Made by a program: the position numbers and the translations under genes. A DNA stretch of 64,000 nt from Eubacterium sp. (GTDB lineage Bacteria > Bacillota > Clostridia > Oscillospirales > Acutalibacteraceae): NCBI GenBank assembly GCA_029258375.1, contig JARHZA010000002.1:315001-379000 (forward strand). Reading direction: 5' to 3'. Below are positions 51,285-60,186 of this stretch, one piece after another; position 1 is the first letter of the stretch; each line of letters opens with the position of its first letter. The notes beneath the pieces are model-generated. The model had not been told where the DNA came from, made no database searches, and saw nothing but the letters and a program-made list of their open reading frames with translations.

Positions 51285-52055
51285 ATGGCTTACATAAAAA
51301 AGAAAACGGTCGCAGGAAATTCTATAAGAATTGAAAAATACTATTCATCAAGATATGGGAGCAAGGGAAAATGCACACGTTCTCAAAATTTTGAAAAGAC
51401 ACCTGAAAAAATGGCAATTAGAAACGCACGTTATGCGTGCATTAAAGCAGACGACGTTTTTAATGCGAATTTTAAAGAGGGCGATCTTATGCTTACATTC
51501 ACATTTTCACCAAATAAAAGACCTTCTAATCCAAATGAAGTTTTGAAAATTTGGAACAATTATATTCGCCGTGTTAGATATGCTTACAAAAAAGCAGGTG
51601 TTGTGTTCAAATGGCAAAAGGGCATAGAAACACCTGAGAAGAACCCACATATACACGCTGCGTTTACATACATAGATATTGCTTTTCTTCCTAAGTGGGA
51701 ATACGGCAGTGTGAAAATAGAACGTTTTGACGATAGAGACCATCACACTTATGGTGGATATATGCGAGAGCAAACTCATATTAAAGCAGGAAACGCAGGT
51801 AAATATAATCAAGCGAAATCTACACAGTTTTATAGCCATAGCAGAAATTGCGTTATTCCTCAGCCGGAAGTAACAGTTATTACATCAGACCATTGGGCTG
51901 ACGAACCAAAAGCACCAAAGGGCTATTATGTTGTAAAAGAAAGTGTGCAAAATTGGGAAGACGAAGTCAACGGTTACAAACATCAGAGTTATGTTCTGTG
52001 CAAAATCCCAGATAAAAACAAAAAGCCTTGTAGCAGGCATAGGAGAAAGGAGTAA
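51285..52055 (+). CDS. HUH-type replication initiator-like protein
   Basis: 256 residues. Motif 1 GDLMLTFTFSP is near residue 67, the metal-binding HUH motif in NPHIHAAFTY is near 122, and candidate nucleophile tyrosines follow (GGYMREQ and GKYNQAK, ~158-177). This pattern fits rolling-circle Rep proteins. C-terminal region is Lys/Arg-rich. GAAAGAGG lies before the ATG. It probably nicks the nearby inverted repeats. Found inside a dsDNA tailed-phage genome. Confidence 0.65.
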   Translation: MAYIKKKTVAGNSIRIEKYYSSRYGSKGKCTRSQNFEKTPEKMAIRNARYACIKADDVFNANFKEGDLMLTFTFSPNKRPSNPNEVLKIWNNYIRRVRYAYKKAGVVFKWQKGIETPEKNPHIHAAFTYIDIAFLPKWEYGSVKIERFDDRDHHTYGGYMREQTHIKAGNAGKYNQAKSTQFYSHSRNCVIPQPEVTVITSDHWADEPKAPKGYYVVKESVQNWEDEVNGYKHQSYVLCKIPDKNKKPCSRHRRKE

Positions 52056-52057
52056 AA

Positions 52058-52159
52058 ATGGTTGAAAGTGGTATGACATATAAAGAAATGCTAATTGCTG
52101 TTGAAAAATTTGCAAAAGCAGTCACAGAGTTTTGCCAAAAAAAGGCAATATGTGAATAA
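52058..52159 (+). CDS. 33-residue prophage peptide
   Basis: AAAGGAG precedes ATG 52058, 2 bp after the Rep-like stop. Amphipathic helix (MLIAVEKFAKAVTEF); unknown. Confidence 0.5.
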   Translation: MVESGMTYKEMLIAVEKFAKAVTEFCQKKAICE

Positions 52160-52194
52160 TATTCACAAGAACTATAAAAGAAAGGTTAAATGAT

Positions 52195-52560
52195 ATGAAA
52201 GAATGTATATGTAATAAGTGTGAAAAATCTTTTATTCCAGAATTTAAACATGAAGTTATTGCAGAAGATGAACAAGGTGGAGAAGTGGTACAAACATTCT
52301 TCACATGTCCGCATTGTGAGACACGATACAATAGCTTGATTACAGATTCTAAATACCGCCAACTATTAGACGAGTATAGGAGAAGAAGTAAAAAAATCTA
52401 TAAAGAAGTACAAAAAAATCAGAATCAAGCAAAGATACAAGCTATGTTAAAAAAGTTAGAAACTTTTGAAACGCAAGAATTAAAACCATATTACCAGAAA
52501 ATGAAAGAAAAATATCGAGGAGATATGTTCGATGAACAATTCACAGAAACTTCCAAATGA
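52195..52560 (+). CDS. Zinc-finger prophage protein
   Basis: 121 residues with CICNKCEKSF near the N-terminus and CPHCETRYNS near 38, a CxxC…CxxC zinc site, then a long Lys-rich coiled coil. Of the type found ahead of late regulators in phages; unknown role. Overlaps the ArpU-like gene by 29 bp. Confidence 0.7.
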   Translation: MKECICNKCEKSFIPEFKHEVIAEDEQGGEVVQTFFTCPHCETRYNSLITDSKYRQLLDEYRRRSKKIYKEVQKNQNQAKIQAMLKKLETFETQELKPYYQKMKEKYRGDMFDEQFTETSK

Positions 52561-53008
52561 TGTTAAATTTACAATTCTTGCTCTAATAAGAGGACAAAAG
52601 AGAAGAAGAATTAAATATCTTCAAGATTGTGACAACATTTTAAATAGTGGTGGTGCTCATTGCGTTACATATAAAACCCAAAGTGGAGCATCGGCACTTG
52701 CTTATCTGCCTTCTTCTATGTCAAAAAGCATTAGTGATACAGAACGTAAAGCTTTAGCTTTGAAGGCTCTTAATGAGAGCATGGATGTTAAAGTTTTAAA
52801 AACCATTGATGAAGCATTTGAAACTATCGGTTCAGATATTCCTTCAAAAGAAGTAAGAAATAAACTTCAAAATGGAATTTACTTAAATTGTACAAGTAGA
52901 GAATATCCCTATGAGAAGTTAGAACTTCCAGGGATTTCGAGAAAAAGTTTTTATAAAGCAAAATATAAATTGCTTTATAAAATAGCAAAAGAATTAGAAT
53001 TATTTTAA
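52532..53008 (+). CDS. ArpU/RinA-like late transcription regulator
   Basis: 158 residues. The C-terminal segment LPGISRKSFYKAKYKLLYKIAKELELF is the sigma-like helix-turn-helix seen in ArpU-family regulators of late genes. Location, last before the packaging genes, agrees. GGAGATATG precedes ATG 52532. Confidence 0.65.
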   Translation: MNNSQKLPNDVKFTILALIRGQKRRRIKYLQDCDNILNSGGAHCVTYKTQSGASALAYLPSSMSKSISDTERKALALKALNESMDVKVLKTIDEAFETIGSDIPSKEVRNKLQNGIYLNCTSREYPYEKLELPGISRKSFYKAKYKLLYKIAKELELF

Positions 53009-53096
53009 AATAGGTCACGGAACACTGAAAGCAACCGCTATAATGAGTATAGTGGAAGTTGAAACATATTGGTGGCTCCACAAAATCTCCTTAATT

Positions 53097-53120
53097 GCTG
53101 CAACATTAAGTTGTTGCAGC
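53097..53120. repeat. Inverted repeat upstream of the HNH gene
   Basis: GCTGCAAC (53097-53104) pairs with GTTGCAGC (53113-53120); no T-run. Within the 129-bp gap between the late regulator and the HNH gene, it could be a late-promoter or packaging element. Confidence 0.5.
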
Positions 53121-53136
53121 AGAAAAGAAGGAAAAG

Positions 53137-53493
53137 ATGAGAAAGAATGAAAACTTAACTGTTTGGATTAAACGATTGATAGCAGAAGATAAGCTTGATG
53201 AGTTCTACACGAGTAGACCATGGCGTAAAGTTCGAGCGGAAAGTTTTAAAAGATTCAACTATGAATGCCAAGAATGTAAGAGAAACGGAAGACTAACTCT
53301 TCTTGCTAAGCCGAACCAAAGAGTTAAGCCAGGCGAAGTAATTGGTATTGGACATCACATTAAGCCATTAAGAGTTTATCCTGAACTTGCGTTAACAGTT
53401 GAAAACATTGAACCTGTTTGTTGGTCATGTCATAATGAAATCGAAAAGAAAAAAGAAAACAAAGAAACAGAATTGACCGAGGAGGTGTGGTAA
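53137..53493 (+). CDS. HNH endonuclease
   Basis: 118 residues. CQECKRNGR and CWSCHNEIEKKK form the zinc pair around the catalytic HHIKPL (residue ~76). In HK97-type phages an HNH protein next to terminase is needed for cos cleavage. Its stop lies in the left arm of the following palindrome. Confidence 0.9.
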   Translation: MRKNENLTVWIKRLIAEDKLDEFYTSRPWRKVRAESFKRFNYECQECKRNGRLTLLAKPNQRVKPGEVIGIGHHIKPLRVYPELALTVENIEPVCWSCHNEIEKKKENKETELTEEVW

Positions 53494-53611
53494 TACCCCC
53501 CCCGGTCAAATTTTTTAATATTTTTTGCAAACCTGTCAACCGAGCACCCCCCTGACAAATTGGGTGTCTCGCGCGTGTGAGGGGAAATTTGGTAAGGAGA
53601 GAAGTGAGAAT
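53473..53611. other. Candidate cos (packaging) region with inverted repeats
   Basis: TTGACCG (53473-53479) and CGGTCAA (53503-53509) flank a G/C-rich core with eight Cs, followed by T-runs. A second imperfect pair, GAGCACCC (53542-53549) and GGGTGTCTC (53562-53570), is next to CGCGCGTGTGAGGGG. This G/C-rich stretch in AT-rich DNA, between HNH and small terminase genes, is where cos lies in HNH-type phages. The first palindrome may also terminate early transcription. Confidence 0.5.
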
Positions 53612-53944
53612 TTGGCGAGCAACAAAAAAATTACTATTTTAGATATTAAAAATAGTCTATTAGAGCAACTTGAAAAAAATGGCTCAAAAACACCTTTTTT
53701 TGAAGCATTAGTTGATGATTATATGTTCTATGAAAGAGAAGAACGTAAGATGAAAAAAGATGTTAAAAAGAGGGGAGTTACATTTGAAGCAGTTTCGGCA
53801 CAAGGGAAAACTTATGACAAGGAAAATCCAAGTGTAAAAGGCGCAATAATGTACAACAAACAAAAATTAGCAATTTTGAAGCAGCTGAATCTTACAGTCG
53901 ATTCTGTAGTTTTAGAGGATGACGATGAAGACTCTGAACTCTAA
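53612..53944 (+). CDS. Terminase small subunit
   Basis: 110 residues from TTG 53612 (ASNKKITILDIK), with AAGGAG upstream; the longer frame from 53525 runs through the cos-like region. Fits the P27 small-terminase type (ALVDDYMFYE; NPSVKGAIMYNKQKLAILKQLNL), with an acidic end. Recognises DNA for packaging. Overlaps the large subunit. Confidence 0.8.
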   Translation: MASNKKITILDIKNSLLEQLEKNGSKTPFFEALVDDYMFYEREERKMKKDVKKRGVTFEAVSAQGKTYDKENPSVKGAIMYNKQKLAILKQLNLTVDSVVLEDDDEDSEL

Positions 53945-55577
53945 TTTACAAGAATATATAGACCTCGTTGAATATGGTGAAATACTGGTTTGCAAAGAAC
54001 AGATAAAAGGCATTGAACTTGTCAAGAATGTATTTGATAACGAAGATGTTTATGTCGACGATGAATTGATGAAACGCTATTTGTCTTTGCAAAAATATTT
54101 TCCGTTCGATTTATTTCCTTGGCAAAAATATTGCTTTGCTCTTCATAATTGCACTTTTAGACGAGACGGCTTTTTAAGATTTAGTCGTCTTGATATGTTC
54201 GTTGGTCGAGGAAGCGGTAAAAACGGTTACGCAGGTTTTGAGGCTTTTGCAAATACGACACCAGTTAATGCTGTGGAAAACTACCATATTCAAGTAGTAG
54301 CTACTGTTGAACGTCAAGCAAAGACCTCATTTGAAGATGTTTATAATGTTCTTGAAAAAAATGAAAGAAGAATGAGTTCAAAGTTCGATTGGAACAAAGA
54401 AGAAATTATGAATAAAGCAACACGTTCCAGGTTTTTCTATGGAACAGGTTCAGCAAATTCAAAAGATGGTGGACGTGAAGGTGAAATTATCATTGATGAA
54501 GAACACGCTTATGAAAATGCTGACATCATAGATGTACTTGAGGGTGGTCTTGGTAAAACTGAAAAGCCTCGAATTTTAAGAATATCTTCATTCGGTGATG
54601 TTCGTGATGGAGTAATGGATGATGACATAGAAACAGGCCTTGAAATATTGAATGGAATAGTTCCAGATGGTGGTCGTTATCCGTTTATTGCAAGACTTGA
54701 TAGTCCAGAAGAGGTTCACGATGAAAGAAACTGGGTTAAAGCTTGTCCATCGCTTCCATATCTTCCAAATCTTATGGAAACATACCGTAATCAATATGAA
54801 GAATATAAAAGGAATCCTACTCAACATTTGGCATTTATGACTAAAAGAATGGGTATTCCACAAGGAACAAGCAATAAGCCGGTTACATCTCTTGAAAATA
54901 TGAATGCGGCAGTTGATAAAGTATTACCTGACCTTAACGGTCTTAGCTGTATAGTTGGAATTGACTATGCACGATTAAATGACTTTGCATCAGCTGGATT
55001 TTTGTTCAAGGTTGGTGAAGAGGTGGTTTGGAAGCAACATACATGGGTATGTCAACAGTCAAGGAACTTAACAAGGGTAAAAGCTCCTCTTAAAAAGTGG
55101 GAGGCAGAAGGAAGACTTACTTTTGTTAACAAAGTAGAAATTCCACCTGAAAATATAACCGAATGGGTTGCGAATGAAATTGACAGATATAAATATAACG
55201 TTGAAAAAATCGCACTTGATTCATTTAGATACACATTGATGAAAAAAGCGCTTGTTGAAATTGGTTTCGATTCTGATAAAAAAGGCAGAAATAACATAAA
55301 ACTTGTTAGACCAAGTGACATTATTAAAACTGTACCAGTTATTGATAGTTATTTTAATAACAAGAAAATTAACTGGGGGGGAGAAGTAATGATGCGTTGG
55401 TATTGCAACAACGCTATGTTGAGAAAAGAACGTAGTGGGGAGTTTAGCTATGGCAAACAGGAAGCAAAGTCAAGAAAAACGGACGGCTTTATGGCATTTG
55501 CCGCAGCAATGACCGAACTTGATTTACTGAATATACAAGAATTCGATTTTACAAACATTGTTTGCCACGAATATTAA
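53925..55577 (+). CDS. Terminase large subunit
   Basis: 550 residues. ATPase Walker A-like FVGRGSGKN near 92, Walker B EIIIDEEHAY near 188, and C-terminal nuclease region with CIVGIDYARLNDFASAGFLF near 345 and AMTELDLL near 535. Phage Terminase_1 family, cuts and pumps DNA into the prohead. ATG 53925 is 6 bp after GAGG; ATG 53919 touches it. Confidence 0.93.
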   Translation: MKTLNSNLQEYIDLVEYGEILVCKEQIKGIELVKNVFDNEDVYVDDELMKRYLSLQKYFPFDLFPWQKYCFALHNCTFRRDGFLRFSRLDMFVGRGSGKNGYAGFEAFANTTPVNAVENYHIQVVATVERQAKTSFEDVYNVLEKNERRMSSKFDWNKEEIMNKATRSRFFYGTGSANSKDGGREGEIIIDEEHAYENADIIDVLEGGLGKTEKPRILRISSFGDVRDGVMDDDIETGLEILNGIVPDGGRYPFIARLDSPEEVHDERNWVKACPSLPYLPNLMETYRNQYEEYKRNPTQHLAFMTKRMGIPQGTSNKPVTSLENMNAAVDKVLPDLNGLSCIVGIDYARLNDFASAGFLFKVGEEVVWKQHTWVCQQSRNLTRVKAPLKKWEAEGRLTFVNKVEIPPENITEWVANEIDRYKYNVEKIALDSFRYTLMKKALVEIGFDSDKKGRNNIKLVRPSDIIKTVPVIDSYFNNKKINWGGEVMMRWYCNNAMLRKERSGEFSYGKQEAKSRKTDGFMAFAAAMTELDLLNIQEFDFTNIVCHEY

Positions 55578-55597
55578 GATTTTAAGGAGGTGAAAGA

Positions 55598-56782
55598 ATG
55601 AATATTTTTAGATGGTTCAGTAGAAAAGAAAAAACTGCTGATTTGAATTTTCGGCAATTACAGGAACAGGTGGAAGTGATTCAAAATCGAATAGATGCAG
55701 AATTGTACGCAGAATTTGTTGTAGTTGAATTTATAGCCAAAGCATTCTCAAAAATGGAAATCAAATTTTTTAAAAATAACAAACCTTTTTACGGCGAGGA
55801 ATATTACCGTTGGAATATTAAGCCGAATGATTTCCAAAGCGGAACGGAGTTCAAAAAAGAAATTGCAGCAAGAGCATTGATAGACGGTGAGTTGCTTATT
55901 TTTGAAACACCAAAACATGGTGTTGCTGTTGCTGATAGTTTTGAAATAAAAGAAAACGGTACCTCAGGATATCTTTTTACAAATATTACAAAAAATGGTC
56001 AAAAGTATTTGGATGTTAAAAGTTCTTCAGATGTAATTTATTTCAATTATGAATCAAGTGAAATCAAAGGAAGACTTAGGTATTTACTCGGAGGACTACA
56101 AGAACTTATCACGAATGCTGCAGAACTGTATGAGAAAAATTCTAAAAGTAAAGTAATTCTTGATATTGATACTTTAAAAACTGGTAGCAAAAATTTTCAA
56201 GAAAATGTTGATAAACTTTTGAATGAACAATTTTCAAAATTTTTCAATTCAAAGAATAATGCCGTAATTCCAATATATGACGGAATGAAATATCACGACA
56301 TAAATTCCAATAATTCAAATAAAAAAAGCGAAGTTGACGATATAACTAAAGTTATCAATGAAATGATTTCAAAATCAGCAATTTCGCACGGAGTCCATCC
56401 TGCTATGGTAATCGGTGATAAAGAAAATACCGCTGATGCCGAAAAAGTAACAGTAAGCAATGCAATTAAGCCTATTGCTTTAAACCTTGTAACTGCTATA
56501 AATGCAAATCTTTTTGATAAAAATGACTTTGCAGCAGGCACATACGCTAAAGAAAACTTGTCGCCGATTGTTTATTCAACTATTTTCGACCACGCAGATG
56601 CTACTGATAAGTCATTAGCGAGCGGAATGTTTAGTATAGACGAATTACGAGAAGCAAAAGGCGAAAGAGCTTTAAACACTCCATGGAGTAAGGCACATTG
56701 GATGACTAAGAACTATCAAGAAATCACTAAGATTGATTCTGATGAACCGAAAGGGGGTGAAAAGGAGTGGCAGAAAATGTGA
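55598..56782 (+). CDS. Portal protein (HK97 type)
   Basis: 394 residues. Blocks FVVVEFIAKAFSKMEIKFF, GELLIFETPKHG and GVHPAMVIGDKENTADAEKVTVSNAIKP match the phage portal family. It forms the dodecameric vertex ring. AAGGAGGTG precedes the ATG. Overlaps the protease gene. Confidence 0.9.
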   Translation: MNIFRWFSRKEKTADLNFRQLQEQVEVIQNRIDAELYAEFVVVEFIAKAFSKMEIKFFKNNKPFYGEEYYRWNIKPNDFQSGTEFKKEIAARALIDGELLIFETPKHGVAVADSFEIKENGTSGYLFTNITKNGQKYLDVKSSSDVIYFNYESSEIKGRLRYLLGGLQELITNAAELYEKNSKSKVILDIDTLKTGSKNFQENVDKLLNEQFSKFFNSKNNAVIPIYDGMKYHDINSNNSNKKSEVDDITKVINEMISKSAISHGVHPAMVIGDKENTADAEKVTVSNAIKPIALNLVTAINANLFDKNDFAAGTYAKENLSPIVYSTIFDHADATDKSLASGMFSIDELREAKGERALNTPWSKAHWMTKNYQEITKIDSDEPKGGEKEWQKM

Positions 56783-57483
56783 AAAAGACAGGTAAGATTA
56801 AAGCTACTTCAGTTGATGAAAATGACTTGGAAGTTATCAGACAATTTTCTCTTTTAGATGAAATAAACAAAGATAAGATTTTCTGTTTCAAGGTGTCACT
56901 TTGCAACAACGAAATAGATAGAGACACAGAGGTGTTCTCAACGGAATGCTTAAAAGGTCTTGCTGAACTGTTTGTTGGAAAAACTGGTGTTAAAGATCAC
57001 AACTGGAAAAGTGAAAACCAAATTGCAAGAATTTTTAAAACTGAAGTGGTTATATCAGAAACAGAAAAAACATCTTATGGTGAGCCGTTTTCTGAAATAA
57101 TTGCACACGCATATATGGTGAGAAATGCAAGCAATGAAGACTTGATTGCTGATATTGAAATGGGAATCAAGAAAGAAGTAAGTATTGCTTGTTCAGTTTC
57201 AAAAGCAACTTGTAGTATCTGCGGTAAAGATTTTAGAACAGAACGATGTGAACATACTCTTGGCGAAAGTTATGGAGAAAAAAAGTGTTTTGCAATTTTG
57301 AGTGACCCAATAGATGCTTATGAGTGGAGTTTTGTAGCTGTTCCTGCTCAAAAGGATGCAGGTATAACAAAATCAAAAGAAGCAGGCGAAAGAGAACCTT
57401 ATCCAGAGCCTGTTGTTAAAAATAAAAAAGAAAAATCTAAAAAAACAATAAAAAGCACTTTGATTAGTGCTTTTTCTATTTAA
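56767..57483 (+). CDS. Prohead maturation protease
   Basis: 238 residues from GTG 56767. The catalytic His is probably in VKDHNWKSENQIARI and Ser in KKEVSIACSVSKA, in the order of HK97-type proteases. It also has a zinc-knuckle-like insert CSICGKDFRTERCEHTLGE. Lys-rich end overlaps a terminator hairpin. Position between portal and capsid is canonical. Confidence 0.85.
   Translation: MAENVKKTGKIKATSVDENDLEVIRQFSLLDEINKDKIFCFKVSLCNNEIDRDTEVFSTECLKGLAELFVGKTGVKDHNWKSENQIARIFKTEVVISETEKTSYGEPFSEIIAHAYMVRNASNEDLIADIEMGIKKEVSIACSVSKATCSICGKDFRTERCEHTLGESYGEKKCFAILSDPIDAYEWSFVAVPAQKDAGITKSKEAGEREPYPEPVVKNKKEKSKKTIKSTLISAFSI
57451..57474 (+). terminator. Terminator-like hairpin inside the 3' end of the protease gene
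   Basis: AAAAGCACT (57451-57459) pairs with AGTGCTTTT (57466-57474), with T-run. It encodes the last residues of the protease and lies before the capsid gene. Confidence 0.6.
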
Positions 57484-57496
57484 TGGAGGTATTTAA

Positions 57497-58732
57497 ATGA
57501 CAAATATGGACAAATACAACGAGAAAAAACTCGATCTTAAAACTAAATTTTGTGAAGCTCTTAAAAATGATGATGCCGAAGGCGTTGCAAAGGCTTTTGA
57601 TGAGCTTAGTGGAATCATCAAAGAAGAAGTATCTTCTGAGTTCAAAGAATATCAAAGAAATCAAGATGCAATTATTCTTGAAAAAGCGGGAATTAAGCAA
57701 TACACATCTGTTGAAATTAAAGCTTTTCAGAATGTAATTAACTGTGCAAAAGAGGCTTCAGGAATTTCTGTTCCTGCAAATGCTTTTCCACCAACATTCA
57801 TTGACAGAATTTTAAACGATGTCGTAAAAGAGAGTCCACTTCTTCAGGCGGTTAACATTACTAACGTTGGATTCTTAACAACAATGATTCTTGATGACAG
57901 CACTGACGAAGCTGCTACATGGACAGGAATGGGTGAAGCAATTCAGACAGGGAATGTTAAACTCGATACCCTTTCTTTGCAATCTTTTAAACTTGGAAAG
58001 ATTATTTATGTTCCTAATGAAATGCTTGATATGGGTCCTGAATGGATCGGTAATTATGTTGAAAGAAAGTTGAAACTTTGCATTAAATTAGGACTCGAAG
58101 CAGGAATTGTAAGCGGGGACGGTTCAAAAGGTCCTATCGGAATGACAAGAACAAGGACACAAGGAACAGAAGAAGGCGGTAAATATAAAGAGAAAACTCC
58201 TGTTCAATGTAAAAGTTTTGAGCCTGTTGAATATGGAAAGCTTGTTTCAAAATTTGTTCTTAGTTCAAAGAACAATCAAAGAGCTTTTGATAAGGCTATA
58301 CTTGTTGCACATCCAACCACTATTTTAACTAAAATTCTACCAGCAACTGCTGTAAGAAAAACTGACGGAACTTATAGCGAAATGCAATTTCCATTTCCAA
58401 CAATCGTTATTCCGTCTGTTGCAGTTCCAGTTGATAAAGCAGTTTTAGGAATTCACAAGAAATATGAAATGTTCATTGGGACAGGAACTTCAAAAGAAGG
58501 TAAGATTGTTGAAGATACAAGCATTAGATTTATCGAAAACATGACAGCAATTAGAGTTCTTCTTTATGGCAACGGTTCTTTCGTTGACGAAAACGATAAC
58601 ATTTACCTTGACCTTACAGGACTCGAACCACACAATCAAAAAGTGGTAGTTGTTAATGACGGAAGTTTTCCTGCACCAGCGGCAGCAGCTGCAGAAAAAG
58701 CATCAAGCGAAGAAACATCTAAAAAGAAATAA
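57497..58732 (+). CDS. Major capsid protein (HK97 fold)
   Basis: 411 residues. N-terminal ~70 residues are a charged coiled coil, probably the scaffold-like delta domain removed by the protease. The core has SGISVPANAFPPTFIDRILNDVVKESPLLQAVN, TDEAATWTGMGEAI, YVPNEMLDMGPEWIGNYVERKL and AGIVSGDGSKGPIGM. GGAGGT is well placed. Confidence 0.93.
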   Translation: MTNMDKYNEKKLDLKTKFCEALKNDDAEGVAKAFDELSGIIKEEVSSEFKEYQRNQDAIILEKAGIKQYTSVEIKAFQNVINCAKEASGISVPANAFPPTFIDRILNDVVKESPLLQAVNITNVGFLTTMILDDSTDEAATWTGMGEAIQTGNVKLDTLSLQSFKLGKIIYVPNEMLDMGPEWIGNYVERKLKLCIKLGLEAGIVSGDGSKGPIGMTRTRTQGTEEGGKYKEKTPVQCKSFEPVEYGKLVSKFVLSSKNNQRAFDKAILVAHPTTILTKILPATAVRKTDGTYSEMQFPFPTIVIPSVAVPVDKAVLGIHKKYEMFIGTGTSKEGKIVEDTSIRFIENMTAIRVLLYGNGSFVDENDNIYLDLTGLEPHNQKVVVVNDGSFPAPAAAAAEKASSEETSKKK

Positions 58733-58743
58733 TGGTGATTTAG

Positions 58744-59046
58744 ATGGAGCAGGACTTGATTAGAGAAGTAGACCTTGATACTGCAAAAAACGAACTCGAT
58801 ATCAGTTGGCAGAACGACGATACAGATTCGAAAATTAAAAGATATTTAGATGAAGGTCGTGTGCTTCTTAAAGATTATGCTGGTACAGATTTAAAGTTTA
58901 TTGAGGGTAGTTTTGAAGGTAGACTTCTTTTGAATTATGTTTATTATGCCAATAACAAATTAACGGAGTTTTTTGAAGAAAACTATAAAAGAGATTTAAT
59001 AAAACTTCGTTTGAAACATCAAGGAAGTGAGATAACTGATGTTTAA
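58744..59046 (+). CDS. Head-tail connector (gp6-like)
   Basis: 100 residues, alpha-helical (DSKIKRYLDEGRVLLKDYAG), in the position and size of gp6/YqbG-type connectors. Overlaps the next gene by 8 bp. Confidence 0.75.
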   Translation: MEQDLIREVDLDTAKNELDISWQNDDTDSKIKRYLDEGRVLLKDYAGTDLKFIEGSFEGRLLLNYVYYANNKLTEFFEENYKRDLIKLRLKHQGSEITDV

Positions 59047-59347
59047 AATTAAAAAAGTAACATTCAATGACGGTTTCTTGTCTGCAACCTATATCGAACA
59101 AGGAACAAAGAAAGTGTTTATGGAAAATGTTCCGTTTGGATATGAAACAGTAACAGAAAACCGTTTTAATGCTGCACTGTTTACCAACACGAGAATAGAA
59201 CGTGTTATTCATGTTCCGTTTTATAAATCATTTCCTAACAATTCAACTATTTCTATCGAAAACGAAAAATATTCAATTTGGAAACAGCAAATCATTAAAA
59301 CTACAAATCCGCCTATTATTGTTTTGCAATTAAAGGAATTTGAGTAA
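59039..59347 (+). CDS. Probable head-closure protein
   Basis: 102 residues, beta-rich, located between the connector and gp10-like protein where the head stopper is encoded. No clear motif. Stop and next start overlap. Confidence 0.6.
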   Translation: MFKIKKVTFNDGFLSATYIEQGTKKVFMENVPFGYETVTENRFNAALFTNTRIERVIHVPFYKSFPNNSTISIENEKYSIWKQQIIKTTNPPIIVLQLKEFE

Positions 59348-59817
59348 TGGCACGAATTAAATTTGAAAATGAAGGTCTTGTTTCAATGTTTGACGAGCTT
59401 TCAAAAAAAGTACCAGCTAAAATTCCAAAAGCACTGGAAGAAATGGCGGATTATTTAACTCCGAAATTAAGAGCCGTTGCTCCGTACGACGGCTCAAAAC
59501 GTCATAAAGATGAGCATTTACGAGACATTATAAAACGTACCAATGTGCGTCAGTCGTCAAAGAGTGGTCAAACAAGTAAACATGTTACCATCTTTGTTTC
59601 GCCAAGAGGGATTAAAGGTGCAAAAAAAGGAAAACATGCAGCAAAAAATTGGGATGCAGACAAGCATATCTTTAAGTTAGTAGTTTCAGAATTCGGAAGC
59701 AGTAAACAGCCTGCTAAACCATTCTGGAAACCAACTGTTTCTAAAGAAGAAACTAACGTTATTAACAAAGGTATAGAAGTTCTTTTAAGTGAGGTTGATG
59801 AAATTGTCAATAAATAA
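59347..59817 (+). CDS. HK97 gp10-like tail-completion protein
   Basis: 156 residues. KIPKALEEMADYLTPKLRAVAPYDGSKRHKDEHLRDII and the closing SSKQPAKPFWKPTVSKEE match HK97-gp10 family proteins. Joins head and tail. Confidence 0.82.
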   Translation: MARIKFENEGLVSMFDELSKKVPAKIPKALEEMADYLTPKLRAVAPYDGSKRHKDEHLRDIIKRTNVRQSSKSGQTSKHVTIFVSPRGIKGAKKGKHAAKNWDADKHIFKLVVSEFGSSKQPAKPFWKPTVSKEETNVINKGIEVLLSEVDEIVNK

Positions 59818-60175
59818 AGAAGAAATTGAAAAATTTCCTTATCTAAAGAAAATATCTGAAATATTTAAAAAACTTAACATTGAAACGGTTGAGTTATTCT
59901 GGGATGAGACTGTTTGCGGTAAAAAGCCAACGCTCTTTTCAACATACAAAATAAGCGATGAGAGTGAAGAACTTTCTTCCTGCGACGAAACTGAAACAGA
60001 AGAAATTGAAATTGAAATCAGTGTTTTTGCGAAAGATAATTTCAGAACAATTAAAAGCACTTTAATTAAAGAACTTCAAGAAGCAGGCTTTTTTGTAGAA
60101 GTTGGATTTGAAACCTACGAAAAAGATACTAAATATAAGCGTTTTGATTTAGAACTAAAATACATAAATGAATGA
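59798..60175 (+). CDS. Tail terminator-like protein
   Basis: About 125 residues, in the slot of the tail terminator. Acidic centre (ESEELSSCDETETEEIEIEI). Start uncertain: ATG 59798, or TTG 59804, which has better spacing to GAGG. Stop overlaps the next ribosome site. Confidence 0.6.
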   Translation: MKLSINKEEIEKFPYLKKISEIFKKLNIETVELFWDETVCGKKPTLFSTYKISDESEELSSCDETETEEIEIEISVFAKDNFRTIKSTLIKELQEAGFFVEVGFETYEKDTKYKRFDLELKYINE

Positions 60176-60186
60176 GAGGTAATAAA

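Noticed and set aside
53525-53611. Longer small-terminase start upstream
   Set aside because: The extra residues are encoded by the G/C-rich cos-like region and include no ribosome site; TTG 53612 begins the family-like sequence.
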